Assembly (NCBI GenBank): GCA_043228905.1
Contig: JBHGNT010000015.1
Coordinates: 5,270,001-5,334,000, forward strand
Direction: 5' to 3'
Origin: Azolla caroliniana
Taxonomy: Eukaryota; Polypodiophyta
Length of the DNA: 64,000 nucleotides
Below, in pieces: positions 23,362-34,231 of the stretch. Below the pieces are notes generated by a model. The model searched no databases, was not told the origin of the DNA, and was given only the letters and a program-made list of their open reading frames with translations. Numbering within the stretch: the stretch's first letter is position 1; the number at the start of each line of letters is the position of its first letter. The translations under genes and the position numbers were made by a program.

Positions 23362-25172
23362 ATACCTGGCATGCTTGTGGGACAGTGCCCTGGCACGTCG
23401 GATCCCGTTAATCTTCTTCCAAAATGGCCCGGATGTTTGGCTCTGCTACGGTGTCCGCGTCCGGAGGCGATGTAGGGCCCGTAGGTGCATCGTGGTGTGG
23501 CTCCCCTGTTTGGTCGGAATGGTTGCTCCCGGTGTCGCAGTCGTCGTGTGTGGGTGGTTCGGGTACGATGGGCTCTTCTTGAGCTAGTGGGTTGGGCTCC
23601 GCTGTCGTCGTGCTTGCGGTCGGCCGCGACTTTGTCTCAATCGTTACTTCCTTCGTGGTGTCGGCCGTCTTTGTACATTCCGGGGAGTGGGGCTGCGATT
23701 CCGCCTGGCCCGCACCGTTCTCCGCGTGGTCCGTCGATAGCGTGGGCTCCTGCGGATGGAGCTCGTATTGGGCAGCGGTTTCGCTATCTGGAACTATGGG
23801 GGACTCCGCTCGTCGGTCCGCATTGTTCACCATCGTTGTAATTTGTGATGATCTAGCCTGAGGTTCCTCTTCTTCGGCCGTGCCCGGAATTGGCGTTGTG
23901 CTGGATTTCTCATTTGTTCGCGTGTTGCCGGCTTGTGTGATCTGGTGAAATAGCTCCTCCTGGCTTTCACCAAAATCATCTAAGAGCTGCGCGAGTTCTT
24001 CGGAATGTTGGTACGTTAGCGCACGATAGTCTTGCGCTAGGTCCTCGAGTACGGTCGCAATGCTCTCCTCATTTAGTTTATAGAAACCTCGGCCGTCTTT
24101 TCGCCGGTTCTCCCAGTCCGCACGATACGCGTGCAATTCCGCTGCTTGGGTTGCCCACGCCATCCATCCTTTGTCCAACGCCGTTTTCAATTGCGCTGTG
24201 AACCTCTCCTGATTTGTTTGGAGAAGGATACGCACGTTGTCTGTGATGGCCTAGCAATGGCTGTGTGCGTCCTCCATCGACTTCTGGAGGTTTGCAATTT
24301 CTTGCTGCCTAACTGTCACCGCTTCTTCGTACGTGGCCTTCAGACCCGCCCACAGTTGGGATTCCTTTGCATGTTGTTCTTCTAATTTCCCCATTTCATT
24401 GTTTAGGCGGATTTCGAGCTGATGCCTTCTTTCCTGTTCGACCACCAGCTGCTCGTCGAACCATACCTTCTTTTTCTCTAATAAGACCCGGAGTCCCGCC
24501 ATTGCCGCCTCCGATTTCTTCGCTTCATCCCGTAATTGGGCGTTTTCGTCTTTTGTCCGGATGTGCTGAGCTACCTCCGTAGCGAGTTTCTCTTCAAGGG
24601 TTTTTACTGCCTTCTGGCTGTTAGCCCGTATCTCCTTTTCTCTGTCTGAGGATTGGCGCAATTCAGCTCGAAGGTGGTCAATTTCTGATTCCGCTAGTTG
24701 CACGACCCTTTTCGCTTTTGAGGCGATGGTGGTCTGAGCCTCAATTTCTTCCTTCAAAGCGTCGATGGCGTGGTTTGGTGGCGGAGTTGCGTGTTGCGCC
24801 GTAGTTGCGTTAGCTTCCAACTCCGTGATGCGTTCGTTGGCATTTTGCAGCTCGGCTTGGGTCATTTTCACCTTCTTCCAGACATTCTTATTTTTAATGG
24901 CCATCTCTTTGGCGCTCGTGCTGACTTTTGCCAGTTCCCGATGGACTTCGACTAGGGCCGTGTTTAATGGGGGTAGCTCCATCCCCACTCAGTGTACCTC
25001 GGCGTTCCTTTGTCTGCCGACCCTGGCTAGCCGGTCCTCATCGTCGCTCTCGATCATCTGGTGCTCCGCGTGCTCCTCGGCCATTCGTTGGGAGGCTTTT
25101 ATCTATTGTGTTGCCAGGAATTCCATGACCTCAAAAGAGGTTCCGAATTGTAAGAGGGCGCTGAACTCATGG

Positions 25173-25627
25173 TGTTACGGGCATGACCATATAATATCCC
25201 GTGGTAAGAATTTACCGTAGTATTCTATACACGTGGATAAGTGTGAGGGTTAAACGAGAGTGTAAAGAAGGGGAGGATTACTTTTAATCCTCGGGATTGA
25301 GACAACCCATTAGGTCAAGTGTGAACTTGCCTGGGGGCCTTGGGTATCGCTATAAATAAGAGGCCTAGCTACCCTCATTGGATCATCTTTTGACTACATC
25401 GAGACTCTGCTCTTGTGGTGGGTGAACTCTTGTAGCGAGCGCGCCAGCACCAGGTACGACTCGACGCCATTGCGGTGGTATGGGACGCCGATCGAGGCTC
25501 GAGTCCGTCTCGATCCCTTCGCTCGGGGGTGGTCGGGTGGATCGGCACCCTTCTTTCTCTTTCTCCTTTCTATCTATCATTTCTTTATCCTTATCTTAAG
25601 CTTACGTTAGTATTTAGATCTATAATA
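25173..25627 (+). repeat. Solo LTR of the E1 family
   Basis: A 455-bp LTR in plus orientation, beginning TGTTACGGGCATGACC and ending CTATAATA, flanked by the perfect 5-bp duplication CATGG at 25168-25172 and 25628-25632. No internal E1 sequence is present, so it is the product of LTR-LTR recombination after an insertion into F ORF3. Confidence 0.95.
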
Positions 25628-26614
25628 CATGGGCCGTATTCGAGATATCTAGTTATGCCAAAACCTCGCTTTCCGTCGTCAATACGGCTTTCCCTCGTTG
25701 GGACTGGGTCGTAATGATCGGCCGAGGCTCCCGGATGATTTCGAAGGTGGTATTGGGCTCCGTAGCTGCAGAGCCATCGCCTTCGGTCGTTGTCTCTACC
25801 ACCGTGGGGACGTCTTTGACCAATCCCTGCTCATCTTTCCTGTCCAATCTACGTCGTTTCGGTCTGGGGCTATCCTGCCATGTTTCGGTGTCTGGCTCTG
25901 GGGTTGCTGCCACAGAACGTGCAGATTGTTCCTCATGCATTGTCCTTGTGTCCGGCTGGGCGGGAGGTGTTGTCCTTGTGTCTGGCTGGGCGAGTTGGGG
26001 TTCCTCTTCCCACTCTGGGCCGCTAACTATGCTAACCTGCGCTTCGCGGATCGTGGTGGGGGCGTGGGTCGGCTGGGCTGTGGTGCCGGTAGGCCTCGGG
26101 GTGGGAATAGTACCGTAAGGTACTGTTGTATGATCGGCTTGAGCTTTTTGCCTGCCTGATACGCATGCAGGCCTTCCCTTAACGCTGGCCCTATGATGAC
26201 CCCCCAATCGACCGCACACCCTTCAACGGTATCGATAGTGATGCCCGCCTTCTGCTTGGGCATCCCATATGCGTTGACATGTACGCAGCCGACCTCTAAC
26301 AGGAACTTGGCAACTTCACGAAAGAAGGGATCCAGGATCTGCTTCGTTCTATAGGCCTTGGTGGAGGAGGAATATGGCCCGAAATATCGCTGCAGCGCCT
26401 CTGCAGGAGGGATTTCGAAATGCCTTTCGCCTAGCGATGACAGGTCCAACTTTTTTCGGATGGAAGAGTTGGTGACCGTGTCGATGTTAAGCTTCCTGGC
26501 GATGTCCATGGCATCTGGGTGTGGGGGTGCCTTTGCGACCCGGATGTACCCATCCAGGTGTTTCTCCACGAGCCATCGGCGTAAGGCAGTAGAGATGAAG
26601 ATCGGCATCGCTAG

Positions 26615-26761
26615 TGTTACGGGCATGACCATTTAATATCCTGTGGTGAGAATTTACCATAGCCTTCTTCACACTCTCGTTTAACCCTCACACTTATCCA
26701 CGTGTATAGAATACTACGGTAAATTCTCACCACGGGATATTAAATGGTCATGCCCGTAACA
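26615..26761. mobile_element. 147-bp palindromic element made of two E1 LTR ends
   Basis: Both ends are the 5' terminus of the E1 LTR in opposite orientation. The left arm is 48 bp and the right arm 99 bp, matching at about 46 of 48 positions. Both arms share two changes (CATTTAATATCC and GGTGAGAA) against the standard LTR. A perfect 5-bp duplication GCTAG flanks it (26610-26614 and 26762-26766), so it was integrated as a unit. It interrupts F ORF3. Confidence 0.9.
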
Positions 26762-27007
26762 GCTAGAGTAGGTTCGTGGGAAGGAGATTGGTGGTTGCGG
26801 TGGGCTGGAGCTCTGTGATAGGATGGAGGAGAAGGTGAGGGGGACGAGCGATGGGAGCACTGATAGTTAGAAGGTGGGTTTCTATTTTGTGTAGAAGATC
26901 TTCTATTTCCTTCTTTTTGTGGCTTAGGGTTCATTGGGCGGTGATCCATCGTGGTGCCGCGTAGTCCTTTTAATAGTCGCTATCTTTTTTTTTTTTTTTC
27001 TGTAACG

Positions 27008-27015
27008 GTTATATA
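27008..27015 (-). promoter_or_regulatory. TATA-like sequence upstream of F ORF3
   Basis: TATATAAC on the minus strand lies about 60 bp upstream of the ORF3 ATG, followed by a 15-base A run (26999-26985 in minus sense). A separate ORF3 promoter is possible but untested. Confidence 0.3.
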
Positions 27016-27049
27016 CAACCTATTTTTACATTATGGTACAAGTGGGGCC

Positions 27050-28083
27050 GTCCCTTTACGCCGCGGGTTCTTCGGCACTGTCCTGTTTGGCGGTGAATGG
27101 GTTAGGTGGCGTAGGGCCCAGGTAAGGTTTAAGGCGAAACCCATTCACCTTTTGCCATACTACTTCCCCGGCCAGCGTACCTAGTTGGAACGTGCCTTGT
27201 TCCGCTCCAATTATCCAGTATGGGCCGGTCTAGCGGAATCGTAACTTCCTCGGCATATGGCCCATGCGGGTTTGGAAAACCAGCACCGCTCGACCGACGA
27301 CGAACTCCTTTTCCCTTGCGTTTCGATGTCGATCCACAAACGCTTTACGCCGTCGCTGTTCCTGCTCCAACACAACCATGCTGTGTACGAGGTTTCCCCC
27401 GAGTTCGAGTAGCTGGTGGAGCCATACCTCCTCCGACTTGGCTTCCGATAGTCGGTCCCGTACCTGAATCCACAAACTAGGTACCTGAAATTCGACCAGC
27501 ATCACAACCACCAACCCAAACGCTAGTTGAAACGGTGTTGACTGTATGCTTGTTTTGTAGCTGGTTCTGTACGCCCATAACGCACTCTGTAATTTGGTAT
27601 CCTAGTCCGTTCTATTTTCATTGACAATTTTCTTCAAGATGGTCTGCAATGTCTTGCTGGTGGATTTTGCTAACCCATTCGGTTGTGGATAATATGGCGT
27701 ACTCTTCTTATGGACTACGATGTAATGATGTGTTAGTTCCCGAACCACCGTATTGAGAAAGTGACTCCCTTGGTCACTGATGAGCTCAATCGGACAGCCG
27801 AACCGGCACTAGATGTGCTCGTAAAGGAATCTGGCTGTGACGGCCGTTGTATTTTCTCGTAGTGCCTTTGCTTCTACCCACTTGGTGCAGTAATCCGTAG
27901 CTACCAATATGTATTTATTGCTCATACGGGCTGCCGTTGGTGTGAAGGGGCCACGAAATCCAATCCCCACTTTTGGAAGGGGTCTAGCGGTAATACGGGC
28001 TGGTGTGGCATCCTTGCGCCCTCCATGGGCTGGCCCATCCGTTGACACAAATCACACTTTCTACAATACTCGGATGCGTCCTT
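27050..28083 (-). pseudogene. F integrase core and C terminus
   Basis: The integrase continues from the zinc-binding HxxxH at the end of the RT frame. CRKCDLCQRMG lies near 28060, the core with VATDYCTKWVEAKAL near 27890, ELISDQGSHF near 27780, and STPYYPQPNGLAKSTSKTLQ near 27690, where the expected Glu of NGxxE reads Lys. The C terminus has RMGHMPRKLRFR and TGPYWIIG. At least five stops or frameshifts break it. The GPYWI ending is typical of Tat-like integrases without a chromodomain. Confidence 0.8.
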
Positions 28084-29832
28084 CTACGTTGTTGGCCACC
28101 ATAAGCCCGCCTGCCATATCTTCCGGGCTGTAACGTCGCCCGCGTAATGGCCGCCTGCCGTGCCATAGTGCGCCTCCCATAAAACTGCTTCTTTCTCATC
28201 TTGACGTACCCCACGTTGCCAAATGCCGTCACTGCCTTTGTGATATAAAACTCCTTCTACGAGGCAGAAGTTACGGCTTCGAACGGCTAGTTGTTTCTTC
28301 TCGTCCGTGCGTAATTGTGGTGGAGGCAGTCCTATAGTCAAAAGGTATGTCATTTCCATAAGCCACCGGTCTAGAAAGGTCGATTCCGTTCTTTCTGCTA
28401 GTGCTGCTACCCGCAGGACGTCGGCGTCCGGAAAATCGTCATCATCTTTCTGTACTGTTTCTCCATTCTCGAGTCTGCTCAAAAAATCTGCCACCGCGTG
28501 TTGCATCCCTGGTCGGTGCTGGATTACGAAATTGAATTCTTGGAGCAACAACATCCATCGCGCCAATTTCCCCATTAGGGCTTGTTTCTCCACCAAATAC
28601 AGTAGTGCCGAATGATCCACGTGGAACGTGAATTTCCTCCCTAGTAAATAATGCCGAAATTGATTGATGCTATAGATCATCCCTAGCGCCTCCCGCTCCG
28701 TTGTGGAATAGTTACACTCTGTTGTTAATAATTTGCGACTAGCGTAGTACACTGGCCGGTACCAGTTTGGTTCAATGAGCTGCATTAGTGCACTTCCTAT
28801 TGCTATGTCCGAGGCGTCGACGAACACGTGGAATGGCTTCACCCAAACTAGTGGTTGTATGATGGGGGCCTGTGTGAGCATTATCTTAAGTGCCTCATAG
28901 GCCTTGTCCTCCGTTGTTGTCCATTGGAAGGGAGTCCAATGTACGACAACATGTAACGGCGTGGTGAAGTCCGCCAAATATCGTATCATCCGACTATGCC
29001 ACCGTATTTGTCCTAAAAACCGGTCGAGTGATTTCGCGTTTGTCAGAGTTTTGGCTTGCGTAATCGCGGAGATTTTGTTCAGATCGACCACTTTTCCCTC
29101 CTTGTTGACTATATGGCCCAGGAGAGTCCCGCTGGTCACGCTGAAGGCACATTTTGCGGGATTCAGACTTAAGCGTGCGGTGCGGCAACGTTCCAGGAAC
29201 AGTTGCAAGTGCGTAAAATGGTCTATTGTTCTCCCATATACTGCAAAGTCATCTAAAACAACATGCATGAACGCCAGAATGTATTCCCCAAAGATCTCCG
29301 TAATTGTCCGTTGAAATGTTGTCGGCGCCGTTTTTAGCCCGAACATCATGACGGCTACCACATAGACTCCCCAGTCCGTGACAAATGTCGTCTTTTCTTG
29401 GTCCTCGGGATGCATGCGTACCTGGTTATACCCACTGAAGCCATCTAAAAAATTGTACATCTCATGTCCTGCGACGACGTCCAATACGCTATCGGTGAAG
29501 GGTAAAGGGAATGCGTCCGTAATGGTTATGACATTTAATTTTCGGTAATCCACGCATACCCGTATTTTGCCGTTTTTCTTTGGAACGACCACTATTGGGC
29601 TTAACCAGGTGGCTTGTTTAACTGGCCGTATGAACCCCGCCTTCAGGAGTTTGTCAATTTCTTCTTTTACGCGGGTCGCATAGTTTGGGTTCATGCGGTA
29701 GCAGCGCTGCTGGATGGGTTTTGCGTTGGTTGCTAAATTGATCTTATGCTGATAGAACTTGGGATCTAACCCCTTCATGTCCTTGTGAGCCCAAGCGAAC
29801 ATATGTTTATATTTCGTGAGTAGTGTGATCAT
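28084..29832 (-). pseudogene. F reverse transcriptase, RNase H and integrase zinc finger
   Basis: 582 open codons within the F polyprotein. RT motifs: GFIRPVKQATWLSPIVVVPK, RVCVDYRKLNVITITDAF, FSGYNQVRMHPEDQ, FGLKTAPTTFQR and the active site VVLDDFAVYG near 29255. RNase H: HVFVDASDIAIGSALMQ, STTEREALGMIYSI and FHVDHSALLYL. The end has the first half of the integrase zinc finger (EAHYGTAGGHYAG). Catalytic Asp residues are present. Upstream linker sequence (29833-30264) is broken by several stops. Confidence 0.88.
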
Positions 29833-30264
29833 CGTGTTTCTCTAGTCCGGCCTTAATTTCTTTGCGATGGAGAGGAAACGGGGTTCCAACTCCGTACCCA
29901 CATTTACTTCTTCCAGGGCGGAGGCGGTGACTCATCGTGAAATTTCCATTTCCCTTTTGAATGCGGCCCGTGCTCTGCTGAGTTCCAATATGGAATCTGG
30001 GTTTGGTTCGTAAGCCTCGTTGTGGAAAATAGTGGCCGTGGCATATTCTGCCGTGGTTGCGATGATGTCGATTTCGAACAACGGAATGATCCGTGGGTGC
30101 TCATCTAGGTATGCCTCTAATTCTGCATTCTCCACCCCAGCCAACATATTTATATCTTCTACGTATAATGGTGTTATACCCTTGGGTTGTGGTGTGCTTC
30201 CTTCCGTAGGTACGCGAACCTTGGTGCGTCCGTGTCGGAAACTGATACACTTGTGTTGCCAGCT

Positions 30265-30843
30265 CTACTTGATATTTGCTGCCCGAAGCCATGGTCTGCC
30301 CAGAAGCACTAGGTACGCCCCTAGGGCGTCCAAGGCGAGGACAACCGTCGAGATGTCAAAGCGATGTCCGCCCATGATAATGCCTATCTTGCGAATTAAC
30401 CCCAATGGTCGTACTGAACGGGTATCTGCCATTTGGAGCCAGAATGGGCAAGCCTCCCATTCTGAGATGCCTAATTGCTTGCAAGTTTTCGCACTAATTA
30501 CATTGACGCCTGAGCCGCCATCAATTACGCATCCAAGAATTTCTTGTCTGTGTAATATTAATGTAATAGCCGGGTTGTGGTGATCCACTCCAAGCGGGTC
30601 GTCGCTAACGTCTGTAAGGTTTGTAGCGACGCTCACCCCAGGTATGCCTGTCACCCGTTCTTCCATGGTCTGGCGGAAGCGTGGGACTAGCTGAAACAAC
30701 TTCTCCATGGTTAACATTATCTCACAGCCCGCTAATGCTTGCCAAATGGGGTCCGGGACCGGTCCTTCGTCTTCTACTTGCTCCCTCGCATTCGCGGACT
30801 CCTTCCGCATGCGCTCTGTATTGGTCGCGTTTGCTTTTTCCAC
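30265..30843 (-). pseudogene. F protease region
   Basis: 192 codons between gag and RT. An N-terminal basic stretch is followed by the retropepsin with active site IDGGSGVNVIS near 30520 and LVLLGRPWLRAANIK at the end, the hydrophobic LGRPWL motif of gypsy proteases. Asp-Gly-Gly replaces the standard Asp-Ser/Thr-Gly. It lies in the polyprotein downstream of a stop at 30862 that separates it from Gag. Confidence 0.78.
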
Positions 30844-30861
30844 CCATGCCTAGGTTTGTCG

Positions 30862-32178
30862 TCATATCTCATCTTGCGTAGCCCAATAAGCCGTTTTTGT
30901 TTGTTGGCGCGTCGTGACTTGCTGCACTTCCGCGGTAATCGTGATGACGGCGGGCCCCTTGCCCTTGCGTGCTAGGCATTGCGTGGCATAATGTCCAGGC
31001 TCCTGACAAATAAAACAATGGATACTTGATTCACCCTTCTCGATTCCTGGTGGTGTGTGCCGATCCCCTTCTGCGACTTGCTCCTCCTGGTCCGGCCTGG
31101 TTTGTCGGAACACATGCGGTGGTTGCCGTTGGTCTCGTCGTGGTTCTTGGTGTCTCTCATCTCCCGAGCTTTCGTCGTAACGCCGGTGATCTCGATATTG
31201 CCGTGGCTTCCCACGATAACCATTGAAGCTGCCACGTTTGTTTGCCGGCCGGTGATTCTCATAGCGCCGGCCCCCTTTAGCATAACTCGGATGTCCACGA
31301 TAATCCTCATCCTCTGGTTCATCTTCCTCAGAATCGTTGTGATTTCGGCGATTCCGGTGGTGCCGGTCGTCCCGTGGGTTGCGATCCATATACCGTGGTC
31401 GGTCTTCTTGCCTCCTTTGTTCAGTATGGCGTGGGGGACACTGTGTGTCCATGCTGCGGACTGTGGGAGCGGCTCTGTTCAACATATTGTATTCGCATTG
31501 TTCGACTGTGTGAGCCTTTGAGTGGCAGATTGGGTAGTGGATTCGCATGTTGCACTCCACTGCAGAATGCCCCAAGTTCAAGCAAATCGTGCACTGGATT
31601 ACTTGACGAAACTGGCGTTCCTCGTCCTGGGGTAATGCTTTTCGTAAGGAGGAGATAGAAAAACTTTCCTCCTCCTCGTCCAACTTGACCTGTAACGCTC
31701 GTTGAATGACCATATTTTCCGTTTCCCCTTTCACGCTATTGTTGTTGAGCGTTGCCCGGATGGGTCGGCGTAATGCTGCCAGAATTGTCTCTCGAGCCTC
31801 GTCCTCTGTGGTGCTCCGTTCTAGTTTCCGTCGTAAATTTTGGAAACGTAAGCTAAAGTCTGCAATCGTCTCGGTTGGCAGTTGCTTAATCGTGTAGAAC
31901 TGTCCGAGGATTTCGCATTGTGGAACCCTCCGATGGAAGAACCGCAAGAAAGTGGACTGCAACTGATCGAAGGTCGTGATTGCTGGTAAATCCATCTGTG
32001 AATGCCAAAACGCCGCTCGCCCATCCAATGTTAACCCGAACTCCGTCATTTTCGACTGGTGCGCTACCGCCTCCGAAAGGCTCTGTGCCATGTGGTTCGC
32101 ATTTTAGACATTAAGGAACATACGAATATGGGTTGTGGCGTCGGTTTCGCCGTTAAAGCAGGGATAGGCAAAGGCCAT
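30862..32178 (-). pseudogene. F Gag with zinc knuckles
   Basis: The likely start is ATG 32178 (MAFAYPCFNGETDATTHIR). An in-frame TAA at 32104-32106 falls at codon 25, after which the frame is open to 30862. The Gag core is recognisable (AAFWHSQMDLPAITTFDQLQ, FLRFFHRRVPQ, LPTETIADFSLRFQNL). A degenerate Cys/His cluster (CTICLNLGHSAVEC) and a second knuckle (CFICQEPGHYATQC) follow, separated by an Arg/Asp/His-rich low-complexity segment likely to bind RNA. Confidence 0.85.
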
Positions 32179-32473
32179 GCTGGGGGCTACGACGGGTCGG
32201 GAAAGACCAAATGATGGCTGTGGTGAGCGTGCTCCTCACGTATTGTCGAGGTGTTTGGAGAGCGAAGAATCACCTTTGTAATCACGACAGGTAGGACTGA
32301 GGTCGCTGAGGTCCTCTGCCTGGCTTCTACCATGCGCGGTCCTCTGCCTGGCGTGTGACGGACCTTGTGATTGGCCGGTCTTGTCATGTTGGTTCTCTGG
32401 GGTGTCTGCGGCTAAACATCCATTCGTCGTTGCTCTTCTGTGAGAAGACACAGATCACCAAGAGTGCCAAAAT

Positions 32474-32907
32474 TGTTACTGATTAGGAACACGGTCTGCG
32501 GTCAGTCCTTCGACCTAGAATTCCAAGTGATTGTGGAACAACGAATGGGGCGTCTATGCGTAATGCGTAGGGGAATGTTCCCCATAACCTATCAACGTAT
32601 AAGGGAGATGGCTACAACCGACTCCTTAGCAATGGTTACACTTACGTTCTTACATGCTCAGTATTCCAGACACACAATAGATTTAGCCGTACCTATACAC
32701 AGACTTTCAGAGAAGATAGAATTCTATTACGATACGCTTCTTTACATTCCAAAATACACGCTCCCTCTATCAGAGGTTTTCTGCCCTTTATATACGCAGG
32801 GTCTATTTAGCCGTTCACGCTTCCTGCGTGAACCGTTACATGCGTTATGATCTTATATTATTTCTTATTCCTACGCTCTTGTCCATTGGTTACTATTCCG
32901 GCGGACA
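32474..32907 (-). repeat. F 5' LTR, shared with a partial tandem copy
   Basis: About 434 bp, highly similar to 22929-23361. Its inner end CAGTAACA is followed in element sense by ATTTTGGCACTCTTGGTGA, a candidate primer site whose tRNA I cannot name. Its outer side joins a copy of the ORF3 end rather than foreign flank. Confidence 0.75.
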
Positions 32908-33240
32908 ACACCTGGCACGCCTCTGGGACAGTGCCCTAGCACGTTGAACCCATCTCGTTAATCTTCTTCCAAAATGGCCCGGATGTTTGGCTCTGCTACG
33001 GTGTCCGCGTCCGGAGGCGACGTAGGGCCCGTAGGTGCATCCTGGTGTGGCTCCCCTGTTTGGTTGGAATGGTTGCTCCCGGTGTCGCAGTCATCCTGTG
33101 TGGGCGGTCCGGGTACGGTGGGCTCTTCTTGAGCTAGTGGGTTGGGCTCCGCCGTCGTCGTGCTTGCGGTCGGCTGCGGCTCTGTGTCAATCGTTACTTC
33201 CTCCGTGGTGTCGACCATCTTTGTACGTTCCGGGGAGTGG
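32908..33240 (-). pseudogene. Partial second copy of the F ORF3 end
   Basis: About 330 bp matching 23362-23690, including the C-terminal frame ending IRAILEED at 32958. It lies beyond the 5' LTR of F, so the order in element sense is ORF3 end, LTR, complete F interior, LTR. The copy breaks off at 33240 against copia-3. Confidence 0.85.
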
Positions 33241-33987
33241 TGTTAATTTACATGCTGTTCGGCTAAATTTTGAATCGGGGTTGGTTGAGTCGGCTTGGTC
33301 GCTCCTCTAGTCCTTCGGCCCTTCGGCTCTTTTAGACCTGGTGCTCGATTCCGGCTCTTCTCTTGCTACCTTTGATTCAACTTTCCAGCTCTCCTCAGCT
33401 TGTTGTTGTAGTCCCATCTGTCTCCTTAGTGTTCCAAAGTGGTGATCTGGGCGCGGTTTCGTCACACAATCTACAATGTTCTCCTTTGTATCAACCTTCC
33501 AGACTTTGATCTTTTTATCAGTGACAAGCTCATGTATATGGTGATACCTCACCTCAATATGTTTCCTCATGGCATGATAAACTAGATTCTGAATGAGGTG
33601 GATTGCGCTATGTGAGTCACAATATAGAGTTAGAGTGGGATGGTCGAATCATCTCTTGGCCGAAAAATCGACTGATAGTTGTTGCATCCAAATTGCTTCT
33701 TTTGCTACCTTCAACGCAACAATGTACTCCGCCTCTGTGATGGAGAGTGCCATGTACATTCTTGGAGTTTTGACCTCCGTAGGTGAAGATGTAGCCTGAT
33801 GTCGATTTCCAATTGTCAGGGTTGTTGTCATAGTCAGAATCAGTGAAACCTCAACTTTGGTCGGATAGTTAGATCTAAAAGTCAGTTGTAAGTTCTTGGT
33901 TCCGCAAAGATACTGGAATATGTGTTTAACAACTTCCCAGTGTTTCTTTCCGGGATTAGAATTGTAGCGCATGGTGACGCTTACAAC
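33241..33987 (-). pseudogene. copia-3 fragment (RT end and RNase H)
   Basis: Minus-strand remains of a third copia family. NSNPGKKHWEVVKHIFQYLCGTKN and ITEAEYIVALKVAKEAIWMQ lie in 33985-33649 (I cite the parts NPGKKHWEVVKH and TEAEYIVALKVAKEAIW). KHIEVRYHHIHELV and ENIVDCVTKPRPDHHFGTLR lie in 33570-33307. These are the end of the RT domain and RNase H. Frameshifts and stops are present. The upstream end stops exactly at the hAT-like copy at 33988, which appears to have inserted in it. Confidence 0.78.
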
Positions 33988-34231
33988 CATAGATTGACAC
34001 ATGCGTGATATTCTTGATATTCTCCATGCATGATACTCGCAATATTCGAGAATACAAAATGGCCCTAAGAATATTATAAAACCATTCGTTTCGCAAAATA
34101 AATATACAAATAAATAAATAAATAATTTTTTTAAAATAGATAGATTTAATTCACTACAAAAAAACAATCATTCATTAATAGATTAAAAAAATATGATTCG
34201 TATTTACTGTCCTTTATCACTAGTGTCAAAT
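33988..34231. mobile_element. hAT-like element copy 2, left part
   Basis: Begins CATAGATTGACACATG and follows copy 1 (405 onward) closely for about 200 bp, up to near the copia-2 LTR at 34232. The 8 bp before it are CTTACAAC, similar to the CTTGTAAT duplication of copy 1. Its probable right part is at 60413-60616. Confidence 0.8.

Larger units (their letters stand above)
23408..26949 (-). pseudogene. F ORF3: long coiled-coil protein downstream of integrase
   Basis: Function unknown. ATG at 26949 opens a Pro/Ser-rich N terminus, then a globular-looking segment (RRWLVEKHLDGYIRV, RHFEIPPAEALQRYFGPY, DPFFREVAKFLLEVGCVHV), then a Pro/Thr/Glu-rich linker. From about 25000 to 24250 follows a strong heptad coiled coil (ELQNANERITELEAN, AESEIDHLRAEL, KTLEEKLATEVAQH). 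The C terminus is acidic and ends in IRAILEED at 23408. The 147-bp palindrome and the solo LTR lie inside it. Without them and their duplications the flanks are in frame at the palindrome. There is a frameshift near 26100 and stops at 24251 and elsewhere. I see no signal peptide or membrane segment, so an envelope role is not supported. Confidence 0.65.
22929..32907 (-). mobile_element. Gypsy element F (Tat-like) with a large post-integrase ORF
   Basis: Minus-strand element of about 10 kb in the order LTR (32907-32474), gag, protease, RT/RNase H, integrase, ORF3, LTR (23361-22929). The integrase end with the GPYWI motif and TPYYPQPNG, and the extra ORF after integrase, fit the Tat/Athila side of plant Ty3/gypsy. 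It carries two secondary insertions: a solo E1 LTR (25173-25627) and a 147-bp palindrome (26615-26761). Numerous in-frame stops show it is inactive. Right of its 5' LTR the sequence continues with another copy of the ORF3 end (32908-33240). Confidence 0.85.

Noticed and set aside
25413-25714. Small open frames with SLRSGVVGWIG-type sequence, also found at 3417-3637 and 9980-10200
   Set aside because: They are copies of the E1 LTR in several places and overlap on both strands, without coding conservation.
23408-26949. Envelope protein in F ORF3
   Set aside because: No signal peptide, membrane segment or furin-like site is visible, and the coiled coil alone is not enough.
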